A stretch of DNA of 47,947 nucleotides from Planctomycetota bacterium. GTDB taxonomy: Bacteria > Planctomycetota > Planctomycetia > Pirellulales > Lacipirellulaceae. Where the stretch lies: assembly GCA_013286045.1 (NCBI GenBank), contig JABDGM010000022.1, positions 1,061 through 49,007 of the forward strand. The letters are read 5' to 3'. The translations under genes were made by a program, and so were the position numbers. Under the pieces are notes generated by a model that saw only the letters and a list, made by a program, of their open reading frames with translations, ran no database searches and was not told the origin of the DNA. Positions 13,924 to 23,527 of this stretch are shown here, piece by piece (within the stretch, counting starts at the first letter, position 1; each line of letters starts with the position of its first letter).

Positions 13924-16461
13924 ATGAAATCGACTCTTGTGACCTGCCGATCACTTCGTAGCTGGCGGAGACCGTGTTTCATAAGCCTGATATTTGCGGC
14001 GTGCGTTCATTCGACTGCCGTTCTAGCCGCATCGCCACAGCTCAACGACGTGCAACATGGCTTTGATGTTTCTCTCTATGCAGAAGCTCCCCAGGTCGTA
14101 AATCCCATCGGCTTGCAAGTCGACCGGGCCGGGAATGTGTACGTGATCGAGAGCCATACGCATTTTCCACCCCAGGATTATAAAGGCCCAAAGGCCGATA
14201 GGATCTTGCGACTAAGCGACACCGACGGTGACGGCAAAGCCGATAAAGTGGATTTGGTTTACGAAGGACTTCACGCGGCGATGGATATCGCGTTATCGGA
14301 TGATGGCGAGATGTTCGTTGTCACCAGGGCTGCCATTTTTCGTTTGCGCGATATAAACACGGATCGTAAGGTTGAACCTCCAGTCTTGCTCGTGGAACTT
14401 GAAACCGGCAATGATTACCCGCACAACGCGCTATCTGGTCTTGCACTGGATGGTCAAGGTGGAATGTATTTTGGTCTCGGAGAGAACTTCGGCGCGGCCT
14501 ACAAGCTGAAAGGGACCGACGGTGCCGAGTTGTCCGGCCAGGGCGAGAGCGGAATTTACTTTTGCCGAGTCGATGGGACGCATCTCCGCCGCATCGCTAC
14601 GGGATTCTGGAATCCTTTCGGCCTTTGCATCGATCGCGCCGGTCGACTATTTGCAACCGATAACGACCCAGATAGCAGACCACCTTGTCGTTTACTGCAC
14701 ATTGCAGAGGGTGGAGACTACGGGTACGAAGTTCGCTACGGTCGCGATGGATTGCACCCGTTTCAATCCTGGAACGGCGAACGGCTTGGCACATTGCCCA
14801 TGATCACGGGGACCGGTGAGGCACCGTGCAAGCTGTTGCCCTATGACGGAGGATTACTCGTTGCTTCTTGGGCAGACAACCGGCTCGAACACTACGTACT
14901 TAAGCCAAAAGGACTGTCGTTCGATGCTGATCGTAAGGTATTAGTCACCGGCGACATGAATTTTCGCCCTGTCGGGATCGCTATGGGAGCTAACAGCGCT
15001 TTGTTTGTGAGCGATTGGGCTAGTGCGAGCTATGAACTAACTGACTCCGGTCGAATTTGGCGTCTCGTTCCAAAGCGGGCTCCTACGCTCGGTGACGGAC
15101 AAGACTGCACGCCATTGCCATCTATAAAAGCGCTCGATTGGCCCGCTGATCGACATGCGATCCTGCGCGACTTGAACAGCGATGATCCATTTGTTCGTAC
15201 GAGCGCGATTAATGCGTTGGCAACCGCGAAAATGGAACAAGATTCTATAGACCTAAACCTTACGCCGCGACAACAAGTCGGCCTGCTATTGGGACAAAAA
15301 CGGGGAGGCCGAGGACCTTCGGAGCATTTCGTTGTTCATTGCCTGCAATCGAATGTGACCGATCTGCAACTCGCCATGCTTAAGTGGATTGCTGACAAAC
15401 GGCTCACACAGTTCAGGGAAGTTGTTGAAAAAGGCCTGGACTCATCGACGCTGACAGCTACATCGTTGGTGTGCCATCTTTCGACATTAGAGATGCTTCG
15501 CGATGGAAATGTAAAAGACGTGGGAGCTGATTCAAAGACGCTAGTCGGTTTTGTGATGGACGCTCGGCGGACTCCACAGCTTCGGGCACACGCGCTGCGA
15601 TTGATGTCTGGGGATTCTCCGGACCTGACTATAGAGCTACTTAATTCGCTAACTTCAAGTGCCGACGCACAGCTAAGAATGGAAGCAATTCAAAAAGCGT
15701 CCGTGGCAACTAACCCTGAATGTCGACAGCTTCTCGCCGCAGTCGCTGCCGACAATACGCAAGAGCAGAGCGCGCGGGCTACGGCCATTGATGGCCTGGC
15801 AGGAGTGGTTGAATGTAAGGATCAGCTGCTCAACTTGGCGACGCATTCACAAGGCCCAATCTGTGCCGCGTCACTCCGATCCCTGGTTGGCGTTCCCCTA
15901 AACAACGCTGACGAAACAAAACTCGAGGGGATGGATCAGACGACAGAGCTTGCGCGCCTTCTGAAGAAACCAACCGGACCGCGGCCGCCAGTAGAAGACC
16001 TCGATGGCTGGCTAAAACTCATTGATCAGAAAAAGGGTGATGCCGAAAGTGGACGACACGTTTTTTTTCATCCAGTTTTGGGCGCATGCTCACGATGCCA
16101 CGCGGCGGAGGGGCGCGGTAATAAGATTGGACCTAATTTGAGCCGTATCGGTGAAACACCTCGACGACAAATATTGCAATCAATCCTGCAGCCGTCTCGA
16201 AACATTGCTCCTGGATTCCGGCAATGGGTAGTCGAGACTTCGGACGGCCAAGTGCTAACTGGAATACCTCTGAGAAAAGGAAGTGACGTGGAAGATTACA
16301 TAGGGAGCGACGGGCGACAATTCTCGTTGCGAACAGCTAATATTGCTTCGCGACAAGAATCCAATATCTCAATCATGCCGGATGGACTAACCGCTCAACT
16401 TACCGATGAAGAGATTGCAAACTTGCTTGCTTATCTCCTGAGTCAGAAAGACGCTCGATGA
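13924..16461 (+). CDS. Exported PVC-type haem-binding CxxCH protein (propeller plus cytochrome c)
   Basis: About 845 residues. The start is set at ATG 13924 (MKSTLVTCRSL), with 13915 and a TTG at 13906 upstream. After the signal peptide comes a beta-propeller like those of planctomycete membrane-bound dehydrogenases: GFDVSLYAEAPQVVNPIGLQ, DRAGNVYVIESHTHFP, DTDGDGKADKVDLVYEGLHA, GFWNPFGLCIDRAGRLFATD. The middle is helical repeats (HEAT-like, about 420-640). A C-terminal cytochrome c holds CSRCH near residue 722, with axial Met candidates downstream. The family is restricted to PVC bacteria as far as I know; its substrates are mostly unknown, possibly sugars. It is the next plus-strand gene after the TetR run but 150 bases later, so it may have its own promoter. 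Confidence 0.9.
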   Translation: MKSTLVTCRSLRSWRRPCFISLIFAACVHSTAVLAASPQLNDVQHGFDVSLYAEAPQVVNPIGLQVDRAGNVYVIESHTHFPPQDYKGPKADRILRLSDTDGDGKADKVDLVYEGLHAAMDIALSDDGEMFVVTRAAIFRLRDINTDRKVEPPVLLVELETGNDYPHNALSGLALDGQGGMYFGLGENFGAAYKLKGTDGAELSGQGESGIYFCRVDGTHLRRIATGFWNPFGLCIDRAGRLFATDNDPDSRPPCRLLHIAEGGDYGYEVRYGRDGLHPFQSWNGERLGTLPMITGTGEAPCKLLPYDGGLLVASWADNRLEHYVLKPKGLSFDADRKVLVTGDMNFRPVGIAMGANSALFVSDWASASYELTDSGRIWRLVPKRAPTLGDGQDCTPLPSIKALDWPADRHAILRDLNSDDPFVRTSAINALATAKMEQDSIDLNLTPRQQVGLLLGQKRGGRGPSEHFVVHCLQSNVTDLQLAMLKWIADKRLTQFREVVEKGLDSSTLTATSLVCHLSTLEMLRDGNVKDVGADSKTLVGFVMDARRTPQLRAHALRLMSGDSPDLTIELLNSLTSSADAQLRMEAIQKASVATNPECRQLLAAVAADNTQEQSARATAIDGLAGVVECKDQLLNLATHSQGPICAASLRSLVGVPLNNADETKLEGMDQTTELARLLKKPTGPRPPVEDLDGWLKLIDQKKGDAESGRHVFFHPVLGACSRCHAAEGRGNKIGPNLSRIGETPRRQILQSILQPSRNIAPGFRQWVVETSDGQVLTGIPLRKGSDVEDYIGSDGRQFSLRTANIASRQESNISIMPDGLTAQLTDEEIANLLAYLLSQKDAR

Positions 16462-16871
16462 AGTTTTCCCGGAGAGCGTTCTATGCATTGAATCTGCTGA
16501 CTGGCATAAACGTTATTTCTCGACACATATATCTGCGTTCGGACAGGCATACGCGAGGTTGCCAAATCGACTAGTCTTATATTAGGACAGATGGATAAAC
16601 GTGGGCGTGACATTTGTCCGATAGTTTACGCAACTTGACCAGTTCAACTGATACACGGCGAAACGCCTCCGAAGCAAATTGCGATCAGCTCAAACTCGTC
16701 GATGCGTGACACTTGTCAGTATATGACCGATTTATTACAGCCCAGGGCAGCGAGTGTAATTTACTCGTGGGTTTGTCGGCACACCCCAGGCGTTCTGAGA
16801 ACTCATGAGGTCACTGGGAATTCGATTGCGCCAATCACTCCGGCGCTGAAACGCCCTGTCAATTCAATGTT
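16462..16871. other. Intergenic region, nothing recognised
   Basis: About 400 bases between two convergent genes. No hairpin with a T-run and no plausible frame was found; the plus frame 16702-16914 runs into the kinase gene on the other strand. Confidence 0.5.
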
Positions 16872-19673
16872 TTATGATCGACGGCTGCCAACCAAATCTG
16901 ACAGCAGCCCTTGAAGCGCAGAAAAGTCAACGGGTTTAGTCTGATGGCCATCGAATCCGGCCTCTCGCGACTTTCGCCGATCGTCCTCCTGCCCCCACCC
17001 TGTTAGCGCCACGAGCACTACACCGTCGGCCCCGCCACCGCGGATCCTGCGCGCAACCTCGTAGCCGTTTAACTTAGGCAAGCCAATATCGAGCAGTACC
17101 ACGTCGGGGTTAAAGGACGCGAACACGTCGAGCGCTTCTAACCCATCATGAGCAGTTTGCGTCACGTGGCCTGCAATCTTTAGTAGCATGGCAAGTGACG
17201 CGGCGGAGTCTTGATTGTCATCGACAATTAGTATTCGACGAGCCGCCATCGGTTCATCTGGTTTCGTCTTTACCGGATTGGATTCGATCGTGTCGCGCAC
17301 TGGAAGCCGAACTTCAAATTCGCTGCCTTGATTCACCCCTTCGCTGCTGACGCCAATCGTCCCGCCATGCAATTCCACAAGGTTCTTCACCAACGTCAGA
17401 CCGATTCCGAGCCCACTTACCGTACGTTCAAGAGAAGTATCCACCTGCATGAACATGTCGAAGATGCGATGCAGGTTTTCGGCAGCTAAACCAACTCCAT
17501 TATCGCGAATCTTTATTACCGCTTCCGGGCCATCCCGCTCCGCGCTGAGAGAAATGTGGCCGCCGTGGCCGGTGAACTTACAAGCGTTAGTTAGTAGATT
17601 GCCGATGATTTGAGCGAATCGGGTCGGGTCGGCGTCAAGATAGATTGGTTTCGGGGGCAAATGAATTTCGAGATCGTGGTTCATGTTTTCGACCATAGGT
17701 CGAACCGCTTCAATGGCATGATGAATCGAAGAGGCGAGCTCGACTACTCCCTTTTTTAGATCAATGGTCCTTCTCGTGATGCGGTTTACATCGAGCAAGT
17801 CATCGACCAGCCGGACCATTTGGCCAATCTGGCGCTCCATCATCCGTGACGCGGAATCAAGGCGCTCTTCAGTACCACTCGTGAGGCGAATTATCTCAAG
17901 AGCGTTGCGGATTGGGGCCAGCGGATTACGAAGTTCGTGGGCGAGAATCGCCAGGAACTCATCCTTGCGATGGTCAGCCTCGGATAAGTCAGCGGCTAGT
18001 TTCCGCAATTCGAGCGCTTGTTGTTTCTGTTCGATCGCGACCGCAATACTGCTAGCCACGAGTCCGATTGCCTGAAGACTTGCTTCGGACAATTCGTGTC
18101 GAGCGAACATCGCCACAACGCCAACGAGTCGTGTTTCTACGAGTAGAGGATATCCTGCGAACGCGACCATTCCTTCCCGCTTCGCCCATTCTTGATCGTG
18201 CACGCGTTCGTCGCCGATTACGTGGTTCGTCAAAACGGGCTCGCGCTGCTGAGCAATCTTTCCGATCTTGAATTGCCCCACTGGCACGCGGCTGTGCGGC
18301 CCATCGACGTGGGTATAGATACCGGCGCTGGCCTGCAGCTCCAATACGCGCTCACCAGCATTTAGTGTCCAAACCCGCGCAAACGCCCCATCCAGATGCG
18401 CGACGAGCACTTCGCAGCAGCGCGAAAGCATGCTCGGCAAAGCAGTTTCATGGGTCAGCACTACCCCAATTTCCGCTTGCAAGGCTGTAAGTGCCGCTCG
18501 CTCTTTGACTTCGCTTTCAGCTCGCTTGCGATCCGAAATATCGCGGATATAAGCGGTGAATTGCGGCGGTCCTTCCACCGGAATCCGCGTGACCGTCAGC
18601 TCAACGTCAAATTCGTTCCCGTTGGCATGCAATGCTGAGAGCTCTAATCGCTGGTTTAGAACTGGACCTTCACCGGTTGCCAGATAGTGGGCTAATCCGT
18701 TTCGGTGGCTGTCCCGAAATCTTGGCGGGATAATCGTATTAGCTAATTCTTGGCCCAGTACTTGATCACGACTGATGCCAAACGTTCCCTCGGCCGCCGA
18801 GTTGAACTCAAAGATTTTTCCCGTGTGGTCCATACTTATAATTGAGTCGAGCGCAGTCTCGAACATCGCCGTTTTACGAGTCTCACTGGCTCGAAGCACT
18901 CGGGCCGCCTCACGCTGCTTCGTGACGTCGCGGAAGACAAGCACACAGCCAGTCACTCGATTGTCTTCGTCCTTAATTGGGGCGGCACTATCGTCGATGG
19001 GCAATTCACTGCCATCCTTGGCAATCAGCACCGTATGGTTTGCCAGACCCACGACGACACCTTCATGCAAGGCCCTCGTTGCCGGATTTTCCACAGGTTG
19101 TCGCGTAGATTCATTAACGATGCGGAAGATGGATTCTAAAGGCAAGCTGTCCGCCTCGCTCAGCATCCAGCCAGTTAGCGATTCGGCCACACGATTCAGG
19201 TAAGCCACACGACCATGGTGATCCGTAACAATCACCGCATCGCCAATACTGGACAATGTGGTTTGCAGTCGCTTCGCTTGCAGGCTCATTAACCGTTCGG
19301 CTTCGACCGCACGGTATTGAGCTGACCGCATTGCGCCGCCCAGGCCCGCAATCGCACACCCCATTAAGGTAAACAGCACCAACCCGACTATGTCGTTGCC
19401 ATGTTGAATCGCGAACGAATATCGCGGTGGGATGACTAGCAGCCAAGCTGCCAAACCCCCAAGCAAGGTCGCAAGAAGTGCTGGTCGCAAACCGCCGTAC
19501 CAAGCTGCGACAACCACGGCCGGGAAAAAAGTGATGAAAGGAACGCTATCGCCAAGCCATGGATCGAGCAGATTACGGACCAACGCGGCAACGAGGACGC
19601 TAGCTCCCGCGGCACCATAGGTCGCTACGGGACCGCGAGTCGTTGAGTTCGAATTCGTTTCTGTCGACTCCAT
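16872..19673 (-). CDS. Hybrid sensor histidine kinase / response regulator (TM-PAS-PAS-GAF-HisKA-HATPase-REC)
   Basis: 933 residues. About 20-115 is a membrane region of the KdpD-like DUF4118 kind (FITFFPAVVVAAWYGGLRPA). PAS domains follow at about 132-252 and 262-383, then a GAF domain at about 395-550. HisKA has its phospho-acceptor His at 579 (LAILAHELRNPLAP). The ATPase domain shows the N box NLLTNACKF, G1 IRDNGVGL and G2 GLGIGLTL. The receiver domain has acidic Asp 818/819, phospho-acceptor Asp 862 (LDIGLPKLNG) and Lys 913. Phosphate would pass from the kinase core to its own receiver. No separate response regulator lies nearby. It is on the same strand as, and downstream of, the SPFH module, so a link to membrane stress is possible but unproven. 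Confidence 0.94.
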   Translation of the reverse strand: MESTETNSNSTTRGPVATYGAAGASVLVAALVRNLLDPWLGDSVPFITFFPAVVVAAWYGGLRPALLATLLGGLAAWLLVIPPRYSFAIQHGNDIVGLVLFTLMGCAIAGLGGAMRSAQYRAVEAERLMSLQAKRLQTTLSSIGDAVIVTDHHGRVAYLNRVAESLTGWMLSEADSLPLESIFRIVNESTRQPVENPATRALHEGVVVGLANHTVLIAKDGSELPIDDSAAPIKDEDNRVTGCVLVFRDVTKQREAARVLRASETRKTAMFETALDSIISMDHTGKIFEFNSAAEGTFGISRDQVLGQELANTIIPPRFRDSHRNGLAHYLATGEGPVLNQRLELSALHANGNEFDVELTVTRIPVEGPPQFTAYIRDISDRKRAESEVKERAALTALQAEIGVVLTHETALPSMLSRCCEVLVAHLDGAFARVWTLNAGERVLELQASAGIYTHVDGPHSRVPVGQFKIGKIAQQREPVLTNHVIGDERVHDQEWAKREGMVAFAGYPLLVETRLVGVVAMFARHELSEASLQAIGLVASSIAVAIEQKQQALELRKLAADLSEADHRKDEFLAILAHELRNPLAPIRNALEIIRLTSGTEERLDSASRMMERQIGQMVRLVDDLLDVNRITRRTIDLKKGVVELASSIHHAIEAVRPMVENMNHDLEIHLPPKPIYLDADPTRFAQIIGNLLTNACKFTGHGGHISLSAERDGPEAVIKIRDNGVGLAAENLHRIFDMFMQVDTSLERTVSGLGIGLTLVKNLVELHGGTIGVSSEGVNQGSEFEVRLPVRDTIESNPVKTKPDEPMAARRILIVDDNQDSAASLAMLLKIAGHVTQTAHDGLEALDVFASFNPDVVLLDIGLPKLNGYEVARRIRGGGADGVVLVALTGWGQEDDRRKSREAGFDGHQTKPVDFSALQGLLSDLVGSRRS

Positions 19674-20219
19674 TGTTCCATTCTCGTTTCCCTCGCTTAG
19701 TAGGGAGCATGATCGTCTATGTTAACGTCTCAGAGAGTGCGTGACAAAGTCTCGCAGTCGATCATTATCAAACGACTCCGAGAAGAGGCTCTTAGAGTTA
19801 GAGAGTACTCTAGACTAGCCAGGCTTTGGTTACATCCGAACAACGCCCGCGACTCGTACTCCCGGTGTTAAATTGCGTGTAGCCCAGACTAGGCATCACG
19901 AATGCGCGCGCGATCCATACTACTTCCATTATTTCCACTAACTCAACGTCGCGTGACACGTGCCGAAATACGACCGTTTTGACATGGGTCGCGACGGCAC
20001 GTTCGGCGTCCCAAAATTCGTCGACGCGACGATCTCTGACATATATATAGTGTCGAGAAGTCATCTGTTTTCTGAGACTTACACGGGTAGGCGGGCTACG
20101 CACCTTTATGCTTCATCGACCCAACGTTATTGAAACGTCGTCGTAGGTCGGCAAATCTGGATGTCTGTCGGTTTACGCAGCAGACTTGCTCAAGCTTATC
20201 CCCCACACGTGCGCCACCG
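19674..20219. other. Intergenic region with decayed gene copy
   Basis: The minus frame 20103-19810 starts MTSRHYIYVRDRRVD at 20064, and 20078-20030 is about 70 percent identical to 8030-7983. I recall a family beginning 'RYYLYVSD.KVDML', which the start resembles, but the rest does not continue convincingly. It is probably a fragment. Confidence 0.4.
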
Positions 20220-21794
20220 CTAATTTGTCTTTTTCGGGTCGCCTGGAACAGTGGCGGCACCAGTGGCGGGCAACATCAAGCTCATATTCTTACCTTCTAA
20301 GTTCGTCCAGAAAGTCCCAGAGCCGCTGTGGAAAAGCCGCAGCACGATTTTCGGATTGAGTTGTTCCGCCAGCGAATATCGCAAAAAGGCATCGCTATTG
20401 CCTTGGAAGACGTCCATCTTGAGTTGGAAGAGGTTGCTACGCGCAGTTTCCGTGAGCTTAGTGACTTCCGCCTCGGCGCCACCCAGGAGCTGCGTGCGAC
20501 GGCCCGCGAGCGCGGCGATTTTGGCATCGAACTCGGCCCTCAACTTGTCGATCTGACTATCCGTTTTTGTGCCAAGATTCGCGACATCACGATCAATACT
20601 GGCCACTAGGCGTTTGGTTTCCGCTTCGACTTCGACCGCGCGCTGTTGAATCATCTGCTGTTCGCGTTCCACATCCGCTTCCGATTGCGCGGTGATTTCC
20701 TTGGCCTTATTAGTGATTTCCGTTTCCCCGGCAATCTGTTTGTCGCGAATCGGCTTTAAATATTCTTCTGGGATTACAATGTTCCGAATGAAAGCTGAAT
20801 GCACTTTGACGTCCTTACTGCGTCCGACACGGACCAGCTCTTGGGTGAAGTCAGCCTGGAATTTTTCTCGCTTGCTCCCCTCTAAAAAGTCCTGAACGCC
20901 GTAATCAATCCCCTTATCGCGACCGATCGAGTGGGCTTGAACGTCGATTACAGTCTTTTCCACGGTCTGGCGCGAACCGTACTCGGCTACCAGACTCGGC
21001 ATGTCTTTGGGCAGTACCTCCCATTCCACGGTGCAATCCATGCTGATCAGAAAGCCGCCCTTGGATGTGAAGTCGATCGCGGTGTTTTTCTGCGGATTCG
21101 CGTCATAGTGAAATGCGGTTTGGAAAATTCCAACTTCCGAAATCAGGACCTCGAACTCTTTCGTGTTGATGTAATACAAACCGGGCTGCAGCACCTCGTG
21201 CAAAATGCCTTTTTCATCCGGTTGTTCCGCAAAACGACTCGGCCCATCTTTACCTAACAGACGCCTCTGAACTCCAACAAATCCGGACTTAATCTCCACC
21301 GCATCGACCAATTCGACGCGATAACCTCGCAGATTGATCCGGTACGAACCGGGCGGTAACACTTGGCGCTGAATTCCTTGCTCTTCGTCCTGGGGGTTCT
21401 TTGCGTTTTCGGCCAGGAGCCTGCCGGGAGGCAGCGCCTTGCCACCGAGCGCGGTGACGATTCCGACTTTCCCCGGCGGTATATCAGTGTTCTTTTCCAA
21501 TTCTGTGGAATAAACAATCGGCAGTACAAAATGCCAACCTTCACCGAGCACGTCTCGCTGGATGCCCTTCTGCCCGGCCTCAGCAAGCACGTGACCAGGC
21601 GTCAGCGGCTGCCCGTCTTTGGCCGTGATTATCAGGTGGTAGCCGGGGCTCACATAAGTAAAAAAGGCATTCCATGTCAGAGCGACAAAGCTCACGGCAA
21701 CAAGCAGCAGTATGGACCACACGATCAACGAGCGTCGCCAATTGTGATGAGACTGGAACTGGAATGCGGTTAAGCTATCAATGGATTCACTCAT
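20220..21794 (-). CDS. SPFH-domain membrane protein B with three N-terminal beta repeats
   Basis: 524 residues. One membrane helix (about 22-45) is followed by three tandem units of about 60 residues (46-104, 105-166, 167-223), each with a 'V..G.VGI...G' start and a 'GI...VL.PG.Y.IN' end (GIQRDVLGEGWHF, GIQRQVLPPGSYRIN, GILHEVLQPGLYYIN). Then come the SPFH/band-7 core (about 224-350), a coiled coil (350-450) and a C-terminal part ending LNPKIVLRLFHSGSGTFWTN. SPFH proteins form ring or cage assemblies on membranes (prohibitin, flotillin, HflKC). The start at 21794 lies 74 bases after the partner gene on the same strand. The extra repeats are unusual: most SPFH proteins have one such unit. Confidence 0.85.
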   Translation of the reverse strand: MSESIDSLTAFQFQSHHNWRRSLIVWSILLLVAVSFVALTWNAFFTYVSPGYHLIITAKDGQPLTPGHVLAEAGQKGIQRDVLGEGWHFVLPIVYSTELEKNTDIPPGKVGIVTALGGKALPPGRLLAENAKNPQDEEQGIQRQVLPPGSYRINLRGYRVELVDAVEIKSGFVGVQRRLLGKDGPSRFAEQPDEKGILHEVLQPGLYYINTKEFEVLISEVGIFQTAFHYDANPQKNTAIDFTSKGGFLISMDCTVEWEVLPKDMPSLVAEYGSRQTVEKTVIDVQAHSIGRDKGIDYGVQDFLEGSKREKFQADFTQELVRVGRSKDVKVHSAFIRNIVIPEEYLKPIRDKQIAGETEITNKAKEITAQSEADVEREQQMIQQRAVEVEAETKRLVASIDRDVANLGTKTDSQIDKLRAEFDAKIAALAGRRTQLLGGAEAEVTKLTETARSNLFQLKMDVFQGNSDAFLRYSLAEQLNPKIVLRLFHSGSGTFWTNLEGKNMSLMLPATGAATVPGDPKKTN

Positions 21795-21868
21795 TATGTC
21801 TAGCTCTTTGTATTTTCAAATTCAGCGCGGTGAATGCTTGTGATAACTAAGGATGATCCTGTGTGCTC

Positions 21869-23527
21869 TCACTTCGATGGCGTCGCCGATGGATCCGCGG
21901 TGACGGTGGGTATTGCAGTTGGCTTGCTCGCCGAGCCCGCAGGCTTCGTCAGGTAGTTGCTGAATAGCCGACCAAACTCACTGTCATCGCCGGCAAAAAT
22001 CTCGGTCAACGCCGGACCTAATCTGTTCATCAAGTTGTACTGAGCGAACGACTGCACATCGGCAAACCCTTGCATCGCTTTACGCAAGCCAGCGACCTTG
22101 GCGTCGTTTTGAAGATCAATCACCGCCGCGTCCGCTTTTCCCTTGGTAATTGTCGCTTCTGCTTGCTTTTCAGCCGCGTCCAAAACGAGCTGCGCGTTCT
22201 CGAGATCTTGCGTCGCCTGTGAAAGAGCAACCTCTTTCATTTGTGTCGCTTTCGTCTTCGCTTGAATGAGGCGAGTTTCGGCTTCGACCTTCGATTTAGC
22301 CTGGTCCTTTAGCGCTTCTTTTGCTTTGAGTTCTTGCGCCGCGCGATATTGCCGCAATCGAGCACCGTTCTTGGCTTGCTCGACCCGAGCCAGTTCGCGT
22401 TGCGCGATTTGGTCGGCCAACTCGGCAGGAGGCCGCATATCTGCCAGCGTTACCGCACGAACCTCTACGCCTAATGCCGCGCACTGCGGTTTTACTTTTT
22501 CGAGTAAGGCTTTTTGTAGCGCCTCACGTGCGTTGACCGGTTTTTCTGTAGGAGCGTCGGGGGTCGCCGCCGCAACTGGGGCCGCAAGAATAAAGTCGCG
22601 GGCATCAAAATTACTTCCCTCAATGCGTGCGTAGCCGCGGATGTGCGGAAGAATTACCTTTTGCAGGATCTCGTTATCCAGTTGCTCTGCGGGCGTTTCA
22701 TCCTGCTGATGCAATACTCCCTCATCCGTAAGTCGCACGGTAAGCAACGGAGCTGCGTCGGGCTGAGCCGCATACTCGACCACAACTTGCGGTTTCAAAA
22801 TGAAACCATCGCGGCTGGGAAATTCGATATCGCTCAAGCGCACTCGATGACTACGAACTTCAACCGGCGTGATCGTTTCAACGTAAGGATTGAGGTAATA
22901 AGTGCCGGCCGGACAGGTTTGCTTTTGCACTCCACGATAGCCGTCTGGCACCAGGTACTGATCTTGAGTTTGTTCAGCGCGCAATGTACGCGGATCTTTG
23001 CCGACGCGAAGAGTGCGAACTCCAATCTGATCAACACGGATTTGAACCGCGGGAACTCGCTCCCACGAATACGCGTAAGGATTCAGACGATAGAAACCTT
23101 GGGTCAACACATCTCGGAGGATTCCTCGTTCGCCTTCGATCGGATCGGTTCGATCCTCGGTGCCCAAAATCTCGCCTGCCGCCATACGCTCCGCTGAAAG
23201 CGGCTTGCCGAACTTGCGAGTCAGAACCAGGCACTCGCCCGCCTTTACCTCCACCATGTCGTGAATTTCATGACTCCAAAAAATCGGGTTGAGGAAATGG
23301 CGACCTTCGCCCCACACCGGCAGCATCACTCCCTTATAGGATTCATCCGGCGCGATGATTTCGTCAGTCCCCAGATTCTTTCCCCAGCGGCCAATGCGCA
23401 CGAGATATCTTCCCGATGGAACTTCAATTCGCTCGACTTCCCACCGCCAGATTTGTTGCAGAATGCCCAGCCCAACGAGGCCAATGCACAGCAGCAACCA
23501 AAATCGTCGCTGTCGAAAGAGCTTCAC
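21869..23527 (-). CDS. SPFH-domain membrane protein A with three N-terminal beta repeats
   Basis: 552 residues. A membrane helix (about 9-25) precedes three repeats (35-91, 93-161, 162-224) of the same plan as its partner: EVKAGECLVLTRKFGKPL ... GILRDVLTQGFYRLNPYAYS and VDQIGVRTLRVGKDP ... GVQKQTCPAGTYYLNPY. The SPFH core (225-370) is followed by a long coiled coil (370-480) rich in Ala, Lys, Gln and Glu. The GTG start overlaps the stop of the PspA-like gene (GTGA), so the two are translationally coupled. It probably pairs with SPFH B in a hetero-oligomer, as HflK does with HflC; that is inference. The C-terminal tail is low-complexity (Pro, Thr, Ala, Ser). Confidence 0.85.
   Translation of the reverse strand: MKLFRQRRFWLLLCIGLVGLGILQQIWRWEVERIEVPSGRYLVRIGRWGKNLGTDEIIAPDESYKGVMLPVWGEGRHFLNPIFWSHEIHDMVEVKAGECLVLTRKFGKPLSAERMAAGEILGTEDRTDPIEGERGILRDVLTQGFYRLNPYAYSWERVPAVQIRVDQIGVRTLRVGKDPRTLRAEQTQDQYLVPDGYRGVQKQTCPAGTYYLNPYVETITPVEVRSHRVRLSDIEFPSRDGFILKPQVVVEYAAQPDAAPLLTVRLTDEGVLHQQDETPAEQLDNEILQKVILPHIRGYARIEGSNFDARDFILAAPVAAATPDAPTEKPVNAREALQKALLEKVKPQCAALGVEVRAVTLADMRPPAELADQIAQRELARVEQAKNGARLRQYRAAQELKAKEALKDQAKSKVEAETRLIQAKTKATQMKEVALSQATQDLENAQLVLDAAEKQAEATITKGKADAAVIDLQNDAKVAGLRKAMQGFADVQSFAQYNLMNRLGPALTEIFAGDDSEFGRLFSNYLTKPAGSASKPTAIPTVTADPSATPSK

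Noticed and set aside
20220-23527. Calling the SPFH proteins bacterial major vault proteins
   Set aside because: Only the order of parts is similar; I see no sequence match strong enough to claim homology.
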